Positions 57,901 through 58,895 are shown, counted from the first letter of the stretch. The stretch is DNA of 64,000 bases from Azorinus chamasolen (GCA_963576725.1 OY755242.1:58758480-58822479); one strand, 5' to 3'. A program made the numbers and translations. The notes: a model not told the origin generated them from the letters alone.

Positions 57901-58363
57901 TCTGATTGCCTGGTGAGCGCTTCAGGGCCATTCTGGCCCTCTTGTTTTTAAATTTGTTTTCATACGTTTGTATGTAATATGACATATTAAAAAGATAATG
58001 ATTTAAACGCTCAGAATTTTCATTTTGCTGTTGTGTAAGATTTCAAGTTGGTGGTTTGGTTTAACCCTTTACTCCATGAACCTTCATGTGAGGAATAATG
58101 ACATCATGAACACAAGAATTGGTCTTCCCAGAAACTGTAAGATTAGATAACCTCAAAAGCAAATAGAGCAGACCCAGATCAGATGACTCTTACAGGAGCT
58201 GTCTGATTTGGGTCTACTGTGTTTGCAAAGGCATAGAAAGGCATATTTATGGAGGAAGTAGAGAAAAGAATTGTGTATGACATTATGCAGTTTTCTGTTG
58301 CAGGTTGCTCCACTCATTAAGTGGTTAGAGGAAGCTGATGAAGAATCCTCAGAGGAAGACTGA
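6797..58363 (+). CDS. EIF2B5: EIF2B5, translation initiation factor eIF2B subunit epsilon (16 exons, whole gene)
   Basis: Catalytic subunit of the cytosolic eIF2B decamer, which exchanges GDP for GTP on eIF2 and is the target of the integrated stress response. Joining sixteen exons gives 691 residues (after discounting one surplus base in exon 4) against about 720 in mammals. Residues 1 to about 300 are the nucleotidyltransferase-like domain (FADSF near the start, LVYGD in exon 3, NF motif FTDNFDY at 235-241). About 300-430 is a hexapeptide left-handed beta-helix ([17 protein letters not shown]). An acidic Asp/Glu/Ser linker follows (about 430-510). The C-terminal W2 domain carries [20 protein letters not shown] and ends in an acidic aromatic box ([15 protein letters not shown]). 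Identity rests on recognised family sequence and on all 15 splice phases agreeing. The span is large because introns are packed with mobile elements. No other host gene is seen inside it. Confidence 0.96.
7215..7401 (+). repeat. Short tandem repeat with CGCTATTCGTACGG units
   Basis: CGCTATTCGTACGG recurs at about 7261, 7308 and 7358, with related CTATTCGTACGG at 7228. The stretch from GTCGTATACGC to ACCTTTGGG is a direct duplication (about 57 bases). Confidence 0.75.
7496..8047 (+). pseudogene. Non-LTR retrotransposon reverse transcriptase fragment
   Basis: An open frame carries RT motif A ([19 protein letters not shown]), motif B ([18 protein letters not shown]) and motif C (LFTDDSIIY, where the family usual is FADD), then [15 protein letters not shown]. 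No endonuclease, no upstream RT motifs and no C-terminus are present. It is an open but truncated fragment of a jockey/CR1-like element on the sense strand of intron 1. Similarity ends at about 8040. Confidence 0.85.
8170..8917 (+). mobile_element. Internally deleted hAT element with perfect 15-bp TIRs
   Basis: CAGTGATCTGCCAAG at 8170-8184 is matched by its exact complement at 8903-8917. CAG-G type ends fit hAT. It encloses a transposase-N-terminus-like ORF and a hairpin (GGACAGGTGGG...CCCACCTGTCC) at about 8869-8897. An 8-bp target duplication is not clear. Confidence 0.7.
8354..8794 (+). CDS. hAT-type N-terminal fragment with a TTF/BED-like zinc finger
   Basis: 147 codons beginning [18 protein letters not shown], then a Ser/Glu-rich stretch, then [16 protein letters not shown] and [13 protein letters not shown]. 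The WCGEYKWL...MTCTLC pattern is the start of the zinc finger in ZNF862-like/hAT proteins. The expected His ligands are lost in a decayed tail before the stop. An upstream in-frame ATG at 8288 exists, but the MADKRK start resembles related proteins better. No catalytic region follows inside the TIRs. Confidence 0.55.
   Translation: MADKRKNTTDIRSFFLSPAKKSKSSDVNNNSVSDLVAESASEPTTSQKSVEPISSVSSSESIPSSSRVEETSESACSKSGNKAEIKTGKCKARLFNQKWCGEYKWLLYDEKTKSMTCTLCLKHRKHNTLTSECRNLMTINLSHRNI
8935..9003 (+). pseudogene. Possible pogo-like/psq helix-turn-helix fragment
   Basis: [20 protein letters not shown] resembles the first helices of pogo-type DNA-binding domains ([12 protein letters not shown]). Frame and similarity are lost at about 9010. 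Short, so tentative. Confidence 0.3.
9010..9826. other. Intron 1 stretch with almost nothing recognised
   Basis: Only a PB-A core scrap at about 9527-9570 (GCTGACCCTGATTAGACAG). The rest is unrecognised AT-rich sequence. Confidence 0.4.
9827..10219. mobile_element. TIR element with 66-bp inverted ends and an inner palindrome
   Basis: AATATCCAACCTCAAACTGC through to TTTTGGTATA at 9827-9892 is repeated in inverse at 10153-10219 with about six mismatches. Inside, TTATAACACGACACCTCAT and its near-complement form a second palindrome (about 9893-9959). No coding and no clear target duplication. Confidence 0.8.
10262..11778. other. End of intron 1
   Basis: PB-A scraps at 10273-10318 and 11571-11662. 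A small ORF at 11136-11264 is listed separately. Otherwise unrecognised. Confidence 0.4.
11136..11264 (+). CDS. Small unrecognised ORF in intron 1
   Basis: 42 codons, [20 protein letters not shown] onward, with a good start context (ATAACATGGC) and balanced composition unlike the surrounding repeats. I do not recognise it. It could be a captured first exon (GAAAG|GTTGAT is a weak donor) or chance. Confidence 0.2.
   Translation: MAAKKQAIITGLWKKDWEKETNKVVPSDTEVVPPKIERLMCV
11779..11903 (+). CDS. EIF2B5: EIF2B5 exon 2
   Basis: Codes residues 43 to about 84. Acceptor TATATGCAG, donor GTAAGA, end phase 2. The translation begins [18 protein letters not shown] and continues [11 protein letters not shown], the start of the Rossmann-like nucleotidyltransferase core. 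Confidence 0.95.
11972..12206 (+). mobile_element. PB-A MITE
   Basis: CTTAAACCTTTCTCTTATT start, ATTCATGTAAGAAATAATGA, CAAACAGAGCAGAACCTGAT, decayed right end GGGGAAATGTTTAA. Confidence 0.7.
12213..12314. repeat. Short palindromic family C, two inverted partial copies
   Basis: GCTTCATGCAGGATGAAAGT and then, twice, TTTTTGCATGACTTTCATCC. The same palindromic family recurs at 13722-13795, 19172-19247 and in part at 2424-2475, 33046-33103, 36960-37016 and 63330-63380. Confidence 0.6.
12315..12558 (-). mobile_element. PB-A MITE
   Basis: TTAACCCTTTGCATCGTAGA start, CAAACGGTGGACCCAGATCA, right end CAAGTAAAGAGTTCA decayed. Confidence 0.7.
12570..12819 (+). mobile_element. PB-A2 MITE
   Basis: TTAACACATTCCCTGTCCTG start and GAAGGAAAGGATTAA end. 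This subtype carries AATTTCAATACCTA and GGAAGGTGGAACATTGTAGC in the left half in place of the PB-A left half. Confidence 0.75.
12955..13209 (+). mobile_element. PB-A MITE (well preserved)
   Basis: TTAACCCTTTCCTCCATGAA to TATGGAGTAAAGGGTTAA, with TTAA on both sides and core TTGCTCCTATAGGAGCTGTC. Confidence 0.85.
13387..13572 (+). CDS. EIF2B5: EIF2B5 exon 3
   Basis: Codes residues about 84-146. Acceptor TTTCACAG, donor GTAAGA, phase 2 to phase 2. Contains [20 protein letters not shown] and [12 protein letters not shown], the conserved strand and loop of the domain. Confidence 0.96.
13722..13795. repeat. Short palindromic repeat, family C
   Basis: ACAGCTTAATGCAGGTCGAA pairs with TTTAGACCTGCATTAAGCTG. 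Confidence 0.7.
13931..14162 (-). mobile_element. PB-A MITE, decayed
   Basis: TAACTCTTTCATCATAGAGT, core TTTCCAATTGGAGTCATC, end CATGAGGTAATGGATTAA. Confidence 0.65.
14373..15428 (+). mobile_element. Hairpin-ended element, AGCTCGAC family, tandem cores
   Basis: Starts TTAGCTTGACTATTTGAAG in a hairpin with AATAGTCGAGCT. It then has about six cores of about 130-170 bp marked by GCTTTGAAACTTGGAACACT, and finishes with GCTGTCCTGTGACAGC hairpin + TCTTG before TTT. Confidence 0.75.
16218..16445 (+). mobile_element. PB-B MITE with a rebuildable TTAA empty site
   Basis: CACACGGTTTTTAACCC at the left and GGGTTAGTGCATATC at the right. The paralogous stretch near 45900 reads CACACTGTTTTTAATACA and then TATC, with a single TTAA and no insert. 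Confidence 0.9.
17114..17275. repeat. Long hairpin, about 70-bp arms
   Basis: TAAGAAATAAATGACGTGCT through TAGCTTTACGAGCAAAG is matched by CTTTGCTCGTAAAGCTA through AGCACATCATTCATTTCTTA. The loop is GTGAAGCCCTTTGGGCTTCAC, itself a stem. Confidence 0.85.
17429..17676 (-). mobile_element. PB-A2 MITE
   Basis: TTAAGCCTTTCCCTCATATA to GGGGAAGGGTTAA. Core GGCTCCTATAGCAGCTGTC. Confidence 0.8.
18029..19079. mobile_element. 1.05-kb TIR element with TACTGTAAAACAGGTT ends
   Basis: TACTGTAAAACAGGTT at 18029-18044 and its complement AACCTGTTTTACAGTA at 19064-19079. The subterminal regions are rich in ATTCGCG motifs in inverse order. TA at both ends may be a TA target. No coding sequence. Confidence 0.75.
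19172..19247. repeat. Short palindromic repeat, family C
   Basis: CAGCTTAATGCAGGGTGAAA pairs with TTTTCATCCCGCATTAAGC. Confidence 0.7.
19345..19526 (+). mobile_element. PB-A2 MITE, internally deleted
   Basis: TTAACCCTTTCCTTGTCCTA to GAGGGAAAGGGTTAA. The central palindrome is reduced to ACCGTCTTAT. Confidence 0.8.
19537..19630. repeat. Palindromic MITE family D
   Basis: TTTCTCCACCAAACTCAATG pairs with CACAGGGTTTGTGGAGAA around a GTGACCACTCTTTAGAA stem. Other copies: 21568-21659, 33347-33441, 35499-35695 and a half at 54333-54390. Confidence 0.75.
19640..19822. repeat. PB-A fragments
   Basis: Scraps such as GAGCCATCTAATCTGGGTC and ACAGAACAGATCCTGATCAG in direct order, with deletions. Confidence 0.55.
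19823..20074 (+). mobile_element. PB-A2 MITE (well preserved)
   Basis: TTAACCCTTTCCCTGTTCTA to GAAGGAAAGGGTTAA, core GGCTCCTATAGGAGCCATC. Confidence 0.85.
20071..20160 (+). repeat. Three 32-bp direct repeats at the MITE edge
   Basis: TTAAGTACCGGGTTATTGTA plus GAGTTAAAGGG occurs three times in a row, starting at the right TTAA of the PB-A2 copy and ending 47 bases before exon 4. Confidence 0.85.
20207..20382 (+). CDS. EIF2B5: EIF2B5 exon 4 (frame broken by one surplus base)
   Basis: Codes residues about 146-204. Acceptor CTTGAAG, donor GTATGG. The first part reads [36 protein letters not shown] and then meets TAA at 20361. Shifting by one base there resumes family sequence, KRVQFPV, up to the donor. 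With the extra base removed (175 bases) the phase joins exon 5 exactly. Using the in-exon GTAAAA as a donor would give the wrong phase and lose KRVQFP. The likely causes are an assembly or read error, or an allele-specific indel. Confidence 0.88.
20408..20596 (+). mobile_element. PB-A MITE, left end missing
   Basis: TTCATGAATATTAATGAGAA to GAGGTAAAGGGTTA. It starts only about 26 bases after exon 4. Confidence 0.7.
20770..21206 (+). mobile_element. Two decayed PB-A copies
   Basis: 20770-20915 is partial (CATGGCAGAAACTGTAGAAT). 20968-21206 starts TTAACCCTTAAGTCTTTACC and ends GGGGAGTGAAGGGTCA. Confidence 0.6.
21280..21435 (+). CDS. EIF2B5: EIF2B5 exon 5 (NF motif)
   Basis: Codes residues 205-256, phase 0 to 0. 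Acceptor TTTTCTCAG, donor GTAAGA. Contains [16 protein letters not shown] and [16 protein letters not shown]. The Asn-Phe pair (238-239) is the NF motif known in yeast to matter for exchange activity. Confidence 0.97.
21568..21659. repeat. Palindromic MITE family D
   Basis: TTTCTCCACCAATGCCTATG pairs with GACATAGGGTTTGGTGGAGA. Confidence 0.75.
21717..22141. mobile_element. Two PB-A copies in opposite orientation
   Basis: 21717 to about 21925 in the minus orientation (GGTTAATGCCTTTTAACG). About 21925-22141 in the plus orientation, ending GAAGGACAGGGTTAA. Confidence 0.65.
22255..22464 (-). mobile_element. PB-A MITE sharing its TTAA with the next element
   Basis: TACTCCATATATACACATTT to TCATGAAGTAAAGGGTTAA. 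TTAA 22461-22464 also opens the neighbouring PB-B. Confidence 0.75.
22461..22620 (+). mobile_element. PB-B MITE without its core palindrome
   Basis: TTAACCCATTCCCTCTTAAG to ATGAGGGAATGGGTGA. The 52-bp centre is missing and only CCATTGTGATAAG remains. Confidence 0.75.
22698..22783 (+). CDS. EIF2B5: EIF2B5 exon 6
   Basis: Codes residues 257 to about 285: [20 protein letters not shown] then NLQMYDAV. Acceptor TTCAAACAG, donor GTAAGC, end phase 2. The next intron (4.0 kb) holds the mariner element and two hairpin-ended elements. Confidence 0.95.
23022..24359 (-). mobile_element. Apparently complete mariner element in intron 6
   Basis: TIRs start CGAGGGGTGTTCC at both ends. About 26 bases are inverted-repeated with one visible mismatch (CCAAAAATAATG against CCATAAATAATG). 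TA lies on each side (23020-23021 and 24360-24361). 1338 bp between the TAs, with one open transposase frame. It lies antisense to EIF2B5. Confidence 0.93.
23084..24169 (-). CDS. Mariner transposase, 361 aa, apparently intact
   Basis: Cut-and-paste DDE transposase that would bind the element's TIRs and insert at TA. Residues 1-115 hold paired helix-turn-helix regions ([26 protein letters not shown]). [11 protein letters not shown] (124-134) stands in for the mariner WVPHEL linker motif. The catalytic triad is D164 (VTGDE), D259 (LLHDNAPAH) and D294 ([13 protein letters not shown]), with 34 residues between the last two, so DD34D. Length is within or slightly above the usual mariner 345-355. 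No stop or frameshift is seen. TIR similarity and the open frame suggest recent arrival. Whether it is active cannot be judged here; the subfamily was not assigned. Confidence 0.95.
   Translation of the reverse strand: MTGKRAENVLEIRAYIKGRSLLGIKAVDIHREVCDIYGEGQMSHRTVCRWVAKFSAGQQQLKDAARPGRPATTTTKGNIEKIRNILKTDARFTVRQLARMTNLSLARVHAILKKHLKVKKINARWIPHLLTDEQKKTRVTMAKKLLKMYPKYSKKAFDNIVTGDETCVYYFEPKRKVSNRIWATKNARRPSIAKRIRTVKKVLYAIFFTNKGPAIQIPVPKGRTVTGKFYKNVVLRKLKNYYKSSRPKTGLKYVRLLHDNAPAHKARIVTDFLESEKVTVLPHPPYSPDLAPCDYFLFPKLKYHLSGRRYNSRNALGSAVYQCLMGVPIEEYEKCFQKWIDRLKRCILAGGEYFEGQSKLK
24384..24627 (-). mobile_element. PB-A MITE
   Basis: TTAAACCCTTTACTTTATTG, core GGCTCCTATAGGAGCTATC, end TTCATGAAGTTAATGG. 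Confidence 0.75.
24845..25269 (+). mobile_element. Hairpin-ended element, ATGCCCCC family
   Basis: TTATGCCCCCATAGACGATA forms a hairpin with GTCGGGGGGCAT. A (TGTC)n microsatellite follows (24891-24930), then two cores with CATTTTGAGGGGTGAC and AGGTCAAGGTCA, then hairpin GTGTTT-CAC-AAACAC + ATCTTG before TTT. Confidence 0.75.
25282..26806 (+). mobile_element. Hairpin-ended element, TATACCCCC family, tandem cores
   Basis: TTATACCCCCACAAACAGAG forms a hairpin with GGGGGGTATA. A (GGTC)n microsatellite follows, then about seven cores of about 130-160 bp (CAGGAGTAGTAGATGTGCAA), then ATCAC-CTTTA-GTGAT hairpin + AGTTCTAG before TTT. Confidence 0.8.
26833..26955 (+). CDS. EIF2B5: EIF2B5 exon 7
   Basis: Codes residues about 285-326, with [16 protein letters not shown] and [15 protein letters not shown]. 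This is the hinge between the nucleotidyltransferase-like domain and the beta-helix. Acceptor TCTCATTTCAG, donor GTATAG, phase 2 to 2. Confidence 0.95.
27013..27258 (-). mobile_element. PB-A MITE
   Basis: TTAAACCTTTACTCCATAAA to ATGGAGGAAAGGGTTAA. Confidence 0.8.
27281..27481 (+). mobile_element. PB-A MITE, internally deleted
   Basis: TTAACCCTTTCCCAGTTTAT start, CAGAGCAGTCCCTGATCAGA, decayed end TAGGAAAATGTTA. Confidence 0.65.
27589..27672 (+). repeat. Three 27-bp direct repeats in intron 7
   Basis: AGGTGACACTGTAACTGAGG plus TGCAACC occurs three times; the third copy ends GTGCCT. Confidence 0.9.
27996..28096 (+). CDS. EIF2B5: EIF2B5 exon 8 (hexapeptide repeats)
   Basis: Codes residues about 326-360: [19 protein letters not shown] then [15 protein letters not shown]. 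These are left-handed beta-helix hexapeptide repeats. Acceptor ATGCTTACAG, donor GTAAGG, end phase 1. The last 64 bases and the first 9 intron bases are the template for the tandem array that follows directly. Confidence 0.95.
28097..28670 (+). repeat. 73-bp tandem array copied from the exon 8/intron 8 boundary
   Basis: Seven full 73-bp units begin at 28097, 28170, 28243, 28316, 28389, 28462 and 28535, with a decayed partial unit from 28608. Each unit is GTAAGGAGT followed by a copy of exon 8 from GGTACCAGTG to AAAATAG. Every unit boundary therefore recreates the exon end plus its 5' splice site. The units differ at a few sites (CACAG/CACTG, CTCTATC/CACTATC). The period is not a multiple of three, and reading past the first donor meets TAA in the first unit. 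Confidence 0.95.
28903..29139 (-). mobile_element. PB-A MITE
   Basis: TTAACCCTTTCCTTCATATA to ACAGCTGAAGGGTTAA. Confidence 0.8.
29356..29605 (+). mobile_element. PB-A2 MITE sharing a TTAA with the next copy
   Basis: TTAACCATTTCCCTGTTCTA to ATGGAGGAAAGGGTTAA. TTAA at 29602-29605 is common to both. Confidence 0.8.
29602..29848 (+). mobile_element. PB-A MITE
   Basis: TTAATCCGTTCCCTGTTCGA to TATGGAGTAAAGTGTTAA. Confidence 0.75.
30101..30533 (+). mobile_element. Hairpin-ended element, AGCTCGAC family, short
   Basis: TTAGCTCGACTATTCGAAGA start, about two cores, CTGTCCTGTGACAG hairpin + CTCTTG end. Confidence 0.75.
30663..30808 (+). CDS. EIF2B5: EIF2B5 exon 9
   Basis: Codes residues about 360-408: [20 protein letters not shown], then [20 protein letters not shown] and CVLATQ. 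This continues the beta-helix. Acceptor TTTGTTTCAG, donor GTAAGT, phase 1 to 0. Confidence 0.96.
31084..32464. mobile_element. Tigger/pogo-like nonautonomous element
   Basis: CAGTCTAATCACGATAACTC at the left and, inverted, CAGTCTAATTGCGATAAATC at the right, continuing GGA. TA before the left end; CA after the right end (TA decayed). Internal remnants CCGAATTTTC and TCCGAGTTTTAC look like TIR-derived copies. An (AC)n run lies at 31350-31372. It also contains a decayed PB-A-related piece (31548-31774). No transposase. Confidence 0.65.
32714..32937 (+). mobile_element. PB-A MITE
   Basis: TTTAGCCTTTATTCAGTGAA to TTGAATAAAGGGTTAA. Confidence 0.75.
33178..33277 (+). CDS. EIF2B5: EIF2B5 exon 10
   Basis: Codes residues 409 to about 442: [20 protein letters not shown], the last beta-helix turn, then the first acidic stretch [13 protein letters not shown]. 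Acceptor GTATTTTACAG, donor GTAAGG, end phase 1. Confidence 0.95.
33347..33441. repeat. Palindromic MITE family D
   Basis: TTTCTTCACCAAACCCTATG pairs with ACATAGAGTTTGGTGGAGAA. Confidence 0.75.
33815..33970 (+). mobile_element. PB-A fragment
   Basis: Right two thirds of a copy (GAGGAAATTGTAGAATCCG; GGAGCCATCTGATCTGAGTC). Confidence 0.65.
33990..35012 (+). mobile_element. PB-A piece cut in two by a hairpin-ended element
   Basis: Left side ends GATCTTGGTCTACTTTA; right side starts TTTGCAAAGGCGTCAAAAGG. Together they read as uninterrupted PB-A. Confidence 0.8.
34036..34974 (+). mobile_element. Hairpin-ended element, TATACCCCC family, clean T|T insertion
   Basis: Starts TTATACCCCC (hairpin with GGGGGGTTGTTATA). 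A short GTCCGTCC microsatellite and three to four cores follow (GTTATGGCCTTTGAACTTTA). Ends GGGGCTTACAGTTCTAG. Removing it restores CTACTTTATTTGCAAAGG, which matches PB-A CTACTCTGTTTGCAAAGG base for base in length. Confidence 0.88.
35018..35150 (+). mobile_element. PB-A left half, cut by the next copy
   Basis: GTTACTCCATGAATATTCAT to GTAGAAATAGATCTGTG, then interrupted at TTAACCC. Confidence 0.7.
35151..35397 (+). mobile_element. PB-A MITE (well preserved)
   Basis: TTAACCCTTTTCTCCATAAA to ATAGAGTAAAGGGTTAA, core AGCTCCTGTAGGAGCCGTC. Confidence 0.85.
35400..35695. repeat. PB-A scrap and family D with a triplicated junction
   Basis: TATCGAGTAAAGGGTTGTAT plus TTCTCCACCAAACCTTATGA occurs three times (about 35480, 35532, 35584) before the family D palindrome completes at 35695. 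Confidence 0.75.
35727..35980 (-). mobile_element. PB-B MITE
   Basis: TTAACCCATTCCCTCATATT to GAGGTAATGGGTTAA. The right end has a 25-bp repeat (CTAAAAATAGCCT twice). It stops 28 bases before exon 11. Confidence 0.85.
36008..36211 (+). CDS. EIF2B5: EIF2B5 exon 11 (acidic linker)
   Basis: Codes residues about 442-510. It has [20 protein letters not shown] and then a run of Asp, Glu and Ser, the low-complexity linker before the W2 domain. KQFWGLN corresponds to the mammalian QNLWGLK. Acceptor TTGTACAACAG, donor GTAGGT, phase 1 to 1. Confidence 0.94.
36236..36470 (+). mobile_element. PB-A MITE
   Basis: TTAATCCTTTACTCGATGTA to TATGATGGTAGGGTTA. It begins 25 bases after exon 11. Confidence 0.75.
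36738..36962 (-). mobile_element. PB-B MITE
   Basis: TTAACCCTTTCCTCCATAAA to GTGGGAATGGGTTAA. Confidence 0.85.
37181..39124 (+). mobile_element. Hairpin-ended element, TATACCCCC head and tail with foreign cores
   Basis: Starts TTATACCCCCTCAAACGAAG and ends ATCACCTTTAGTGATAGTTCTAG (a hairpin, split here only by its loop). The cores are of the AGCTCGAC type (GATAAAGCTTTGAAACTT). A perfect GAGAACAAAAGATC palindrome lies at 37312-37335. It holds a nested element at 37571-38730. Confidence 0.75.
37571..38730 (+). mobile_element. Hairpin-ended element, ATGCCCCC family, clean T|T insertion
   Basis: Starts TTATGCCCCCATTGACGATA. GTCCGTCC microsatellite, cores with CCCGCAAGCCCAAGGTCAAG, and two extra internal heads at about 38067 and 38226. 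Ends GTGTCTTACAGACAC hairpin + AATTTTCTAG. Removing it restores CTTAGAATTTTTGTTTAAGG, matching the core CTTAGAATTTTTGGTTAAGG. Confidence 0.88.
39149..39372 (+). mobile_element. PB-A2 MITE
   Basis: TTAACCCTTTCCCTGTTCTT to GAGGGAAAGGGTTAA. Confidence 0.8.
39380..40010. mobile_element. Three decayed PB-A fragments
   Basis: About 39384-39510, 39531-39680 and 39826-40010, each with part of CAAACAGAGTAGACCCAGA or GATCTGATTCTACAGTTTC. The last reaches to within 30 bases of exon 12. Confidence 0.6.
40037..40133 (+). CDS. EIF2B5: EIF2B5 exon 12 (start of the W2 domain)
   Basis: Codes residues about 510-542: [20 protein letters not shown] then LILEINSLK. This is the opening helix pair of the catalytic HEAT/W2 domain and includes the conserved Glu of NLxLEINSL. 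Acceptor TTTTTTTCTAG, donor GTAAGA, phase 1 to 2. Confidence 0.96.
41253..42155 (+). repeat. Serial PB-B pieces, first cluster
   Basis: Begins TTAACCCATTCCCTCATAGG at the TTAA that is empty in the paralogue near 45915. At least four truncated PB-B bodies follow (GGAGCATTAATTAGAGAAAA; AGCAAATGCTCTATTTATCA). Confidence 0.75.
43105..43523 (+). repeat. Three tandem copies of a 138-bp unit
   Basis: CTACACACTTTCTTTCTAAG to GTGGTGGGAGAATCC occurs three times, starting at about 43109, 43247 and 43385. Each contains GATCTGGATCCAAACTGTTT, also found as a single copy in the 31548-31774 element. Confidence 0.88.
43768..45020 (+). repeat. Serial PB-B pieces, second cluster (segmental duplication of the first)
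   Basis: Blocks of about 500-600 bp running from TTTGAATAAATCTACTGATA through ACATACCGGTATG to GGGAAAGGGTTAATTAGAG recur at about 41400-41890, 43780-44290 and 44570-44910. Confidence 0.75.
46310..46443 (+). mobile_element. PB-A fragment
   Basis: AACATAGCAGAAACTAGAAT to GAAGTAAAGGGTTAA; left end missing. Confidence 0.65.
46452..46721 (+). mobile_element. Hairpin-ended element, TATACCCCC family, short and decayed
   Basis: TTATTTTACCCCCGCAAACT head and GTCACCTTTAGTGATAGTTCTAG tail (hairpin), with less than one core between. Confidence 0.7.
46827..46947 (+). CDS. EIF2B5: EIF2B5 exon 13
   Basis: Codes residues about 542-582: [20 protein letters not shown] then [21 protein letters not shown]2-domain helices. 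Acceptor GTTCTCAG, donor GTAGGA, end phase 0. A hairpin-ended element is inserted only about 40 bases into the next intron. Confidence 0.95.
46985..47248 (+). mobile_element. Hairpin-ended element, AGCTCGTC family
   Basis: TTAGCTCGTCTGTTTCGAAG hairpin start with AAAGTCGAGCT. GTCGTCGTCG run. CACACGCGGCTCTTG end before TTT. Inserted 38 bases after exon 13. Confidence 0.7.
47307..47530 (-). mobile_element. PB-A MITE
   Basis: TTAATCCTTTACCATCATAA to CAACAGGGAAGATTAA. Confidence 0.75.
47536..50851 (+). mobile_element. Hairpin-ended element, AGCTCACC family, about ten cores, interrupted
   Basis: Head TTAGCTCACCAGAGCACAAA, cores of about 160 bp (TCAAAATTGGCCCCGCCCCA), tail AGGGCCATTCTGGCCCT hairpin + CTTG. 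A TATACCCCC element sits in the third core. Confidence 0.85.
48011..49679 (+). mobile_element. Hairpin-ended element, TATACCCCC family, clean T|T insertion with internal duplication
   Basis: Head TTATACCCCCCACAACGAAG, tail AGCCTTTGGCTTACAGTTCTAG (hairpin). Removing it restores CTCTCATCTTTCATATTTGG, matching the host core CTCTCAGCTTTCATATTTGG. It carries a 270-bp duplication (about 48080-48345 and 48365-48640) with short TTAGGG-like runs. Confidence 0.88.
50915..51596. mobile_element. TIR element, ATTCTAACGCAATCT ends
   Basis: ATTCTAACGCAATCT at 50915-50929 and its exact complement at 51582-51596. Inside is a hairpin TTTGCGGCATATAAAA / TTTTATATGTCGCAAAT. No coding or clear target duplication. 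Confidence 0.65.
51595..51762. repeat. Very long hairpin, about 75-bp arms
   Basis: ATAGGGTTAATCCTACTGTA through GGTATATGAGGTTTTTAACG is paired with its complement ending TAGGGTTAACCCTAT, with a handful of mismatches. Tip GACTCCGCCTTCGGCGTC. Confidence 0.9.
51795..52024 (-). mobile_element. PB-A2 MITE
   Basis: TTAACCCTTTCCTGTTTTCA to ATAGAACAGGGAAAAG. Confidence 0.75.
52142..52222 (+). CDS. EIF2B5: EIF2B5 exon 14
   Basis: Codes residues 583-609: [20 protein letters not shown] then QCLKALE. Matches the VFRNYIK helix of the family. Acceptor TCATTTTCAG, donor GTAAGT, phase 0 to 0. Confidence 0.93.
52371..52600 (-). mobile_element. PB-A MITE with a local 31-bp duplication
   Basis: TTAACCCTTGTCCTCATAGT start. 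CCTTTTAAGGTTTTGTAAAC plus AGAG occurs twice. Confidence 0.65.
52601..53111. other. Intron 14 stretch with no recognised feature
   Basis: Ordinary AT-rich sequence; a family C scrap (AGCTTTCTGCATTGCTTTCA) at about 52605. Confidence 0.35.
53112..53815 (+). pseudogene. hAT-like relic with a zinc-finger N-terminus
   Basis: A CAGACCTGTTTACTGCTACG hAT-like end at 53112. Then at about 53561-53745 a decayed reading frame [46 protein letters not shown]. This is the CxxC...H...H finger found at the start of hAT-type proteins. It has one in-frame stop, no transposase core and no opposite TIR. Confidence 0.6.
54018..54330 (-). mobile_element. Reverse-strand hairpin/GTCGTCG-type repeat
   Basis: On the minus strand it starts TTTTTATGTCGCCTGCGAAG, then a CGTCGTAGTCGTCGGGCGTC stretch, like the heads of the other hairpin-ended families. 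The 3' end is not clear. Confidence 0.45.
54646..54834 (+). CDS. EIF2B5: EIF2B5 exon 15 (GC 5' splice site)
   Basis: Codes residues 610-672: [29 protein letters not shown], then an acidic stretch and NNHKEVRKQ. Acceptor TCTGTGCAG. The donor reads CAG|GCAAGT, a typical strong GC-AG site. Reading on instead leads to a stop after 14 codons with no family similarity, while joining to exon 16 restores [13 protein letters not shown]. Confidence 0.94.
54870..55475 (-). mobile_element. PB-A MITE split by a TIR insertion
   Basis: TTAACCATTTCCCTCATATA at the left and CAGGGAAAGGGTTAA at the right. Interrupted at 55014-55375. Confidence 0.8.
55014..55375. mobile_element. Nonautonomous TIR element with 12-bp flanking direct repeats
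   Basis: CTAAAAAAGTCT is present at 55002-55013 and 55376-55387. Ends are AGATGTGTCATTGATGG and, inverted, AGGTGTCATTGATAGG. No coding. Confidence 0.8.
55472..55690 (+). mobile_element. PB-A MITE sharing a TTAA with the previous copy
   Basis: TTAACCGTTTAGTCCATAAA start, right end decayed (TTTATGTGGAATTG). Confidence 0.7.
55790..57944 (+). mobile_element. Hairpin-ended element, AGCTCACC family, about 13 cores
   Basis: Head AGCTCACCAGAGCACAAAGT, CGTCGTGCGTCGTC stretch, thirteen or so cores of about 155-165 bp, tail AGGGCCATTCTGGCCCT + CTTG. A two-core block (about 56230-56720) is nearly identical to about 56720-57210, so pairs of cores were duplicated together. Confidence 0.85.
58061..58263 (+). 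mobile_element. PB-A MITE, decayed
   Basis: TTAACCCTTTACTCCATGAA start. The right end loses GGGTTAA. Ends 40 bases before exon 16. Confidence 0.7.
58304..58363 (+). CDS. EIF2B5: EIF2B5 exon 16 (coding end)
   Basis: Codes residues 673-691, [19 protein letters not shown], then TGA. This is the C-terminal acidic/aromatic box shared with eIF5 that contacts the eIF2 beta tail. Acceptor TTCTGTTGCAG. Confidence 0.96.
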   Translation, partial: VAPLIKWLEEADEESSEED

Positions 58364-58462
58364 CCCAGCTCCGATACTCTGAATATGAATTCTTGATAAA
58401 CTTGAGTAAATCAGTGTCCCACCAAGATCTGAATTTGTTTAACAGTATGATTGTGTTTTAAA

Positions 58463-58468
58463 AATAAA
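58463..58468 (+). promoter_or_regulatory. Proximal poly(A) signal of EIF2B5
   Basis: AATAAA 100 bases after the stop codon, in an A-rich stretch. Confidence 0.6.
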
Positions 58469-58654
58469 ATTTGAAAAGAAAGCAAGTAGTTGTGCCAAAG
58501 GTGCTGAGACCTAGAAAAACTAGTCAGATATAAGTTGTGAGATTAAACTGGTGTATTTGGATTGGGTACCAACAAAGACAGTTCTTGCTCTCAGACTGAC
58601 AAACAAGGGGTTGGAGGTGTCATGTACTGGACAATACTATTGCAGAAATACAAT

Positions 58655-58895
58655 AATACCTCTAACAACTCAATGAATATTCATGTAAGAAGTAATGATA
58701 TCATGAATATTTATTACATTAAATTTCAAAATGATACATGGACCCTGGAGTTTTGGGCATGACAGAAACTATTGAATCTTAGTATGTGGTACTGACATAA
58801 ATTATAATTTCATAGCCAAACAGAGCAGATCCCAATCTGGGTCTACTCTGTTTGCAAAGGCATAGAAAGGCGTATTTATGGAGTATAGAGTTAAC
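58655..58895 (+). mobile_element. PB-A MITE in the probable 3' UTR
   Basis: ATGAATATTCATGTAAGAAG to TATGGAGTATAGAGTTAA. Confidence 0.75.
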
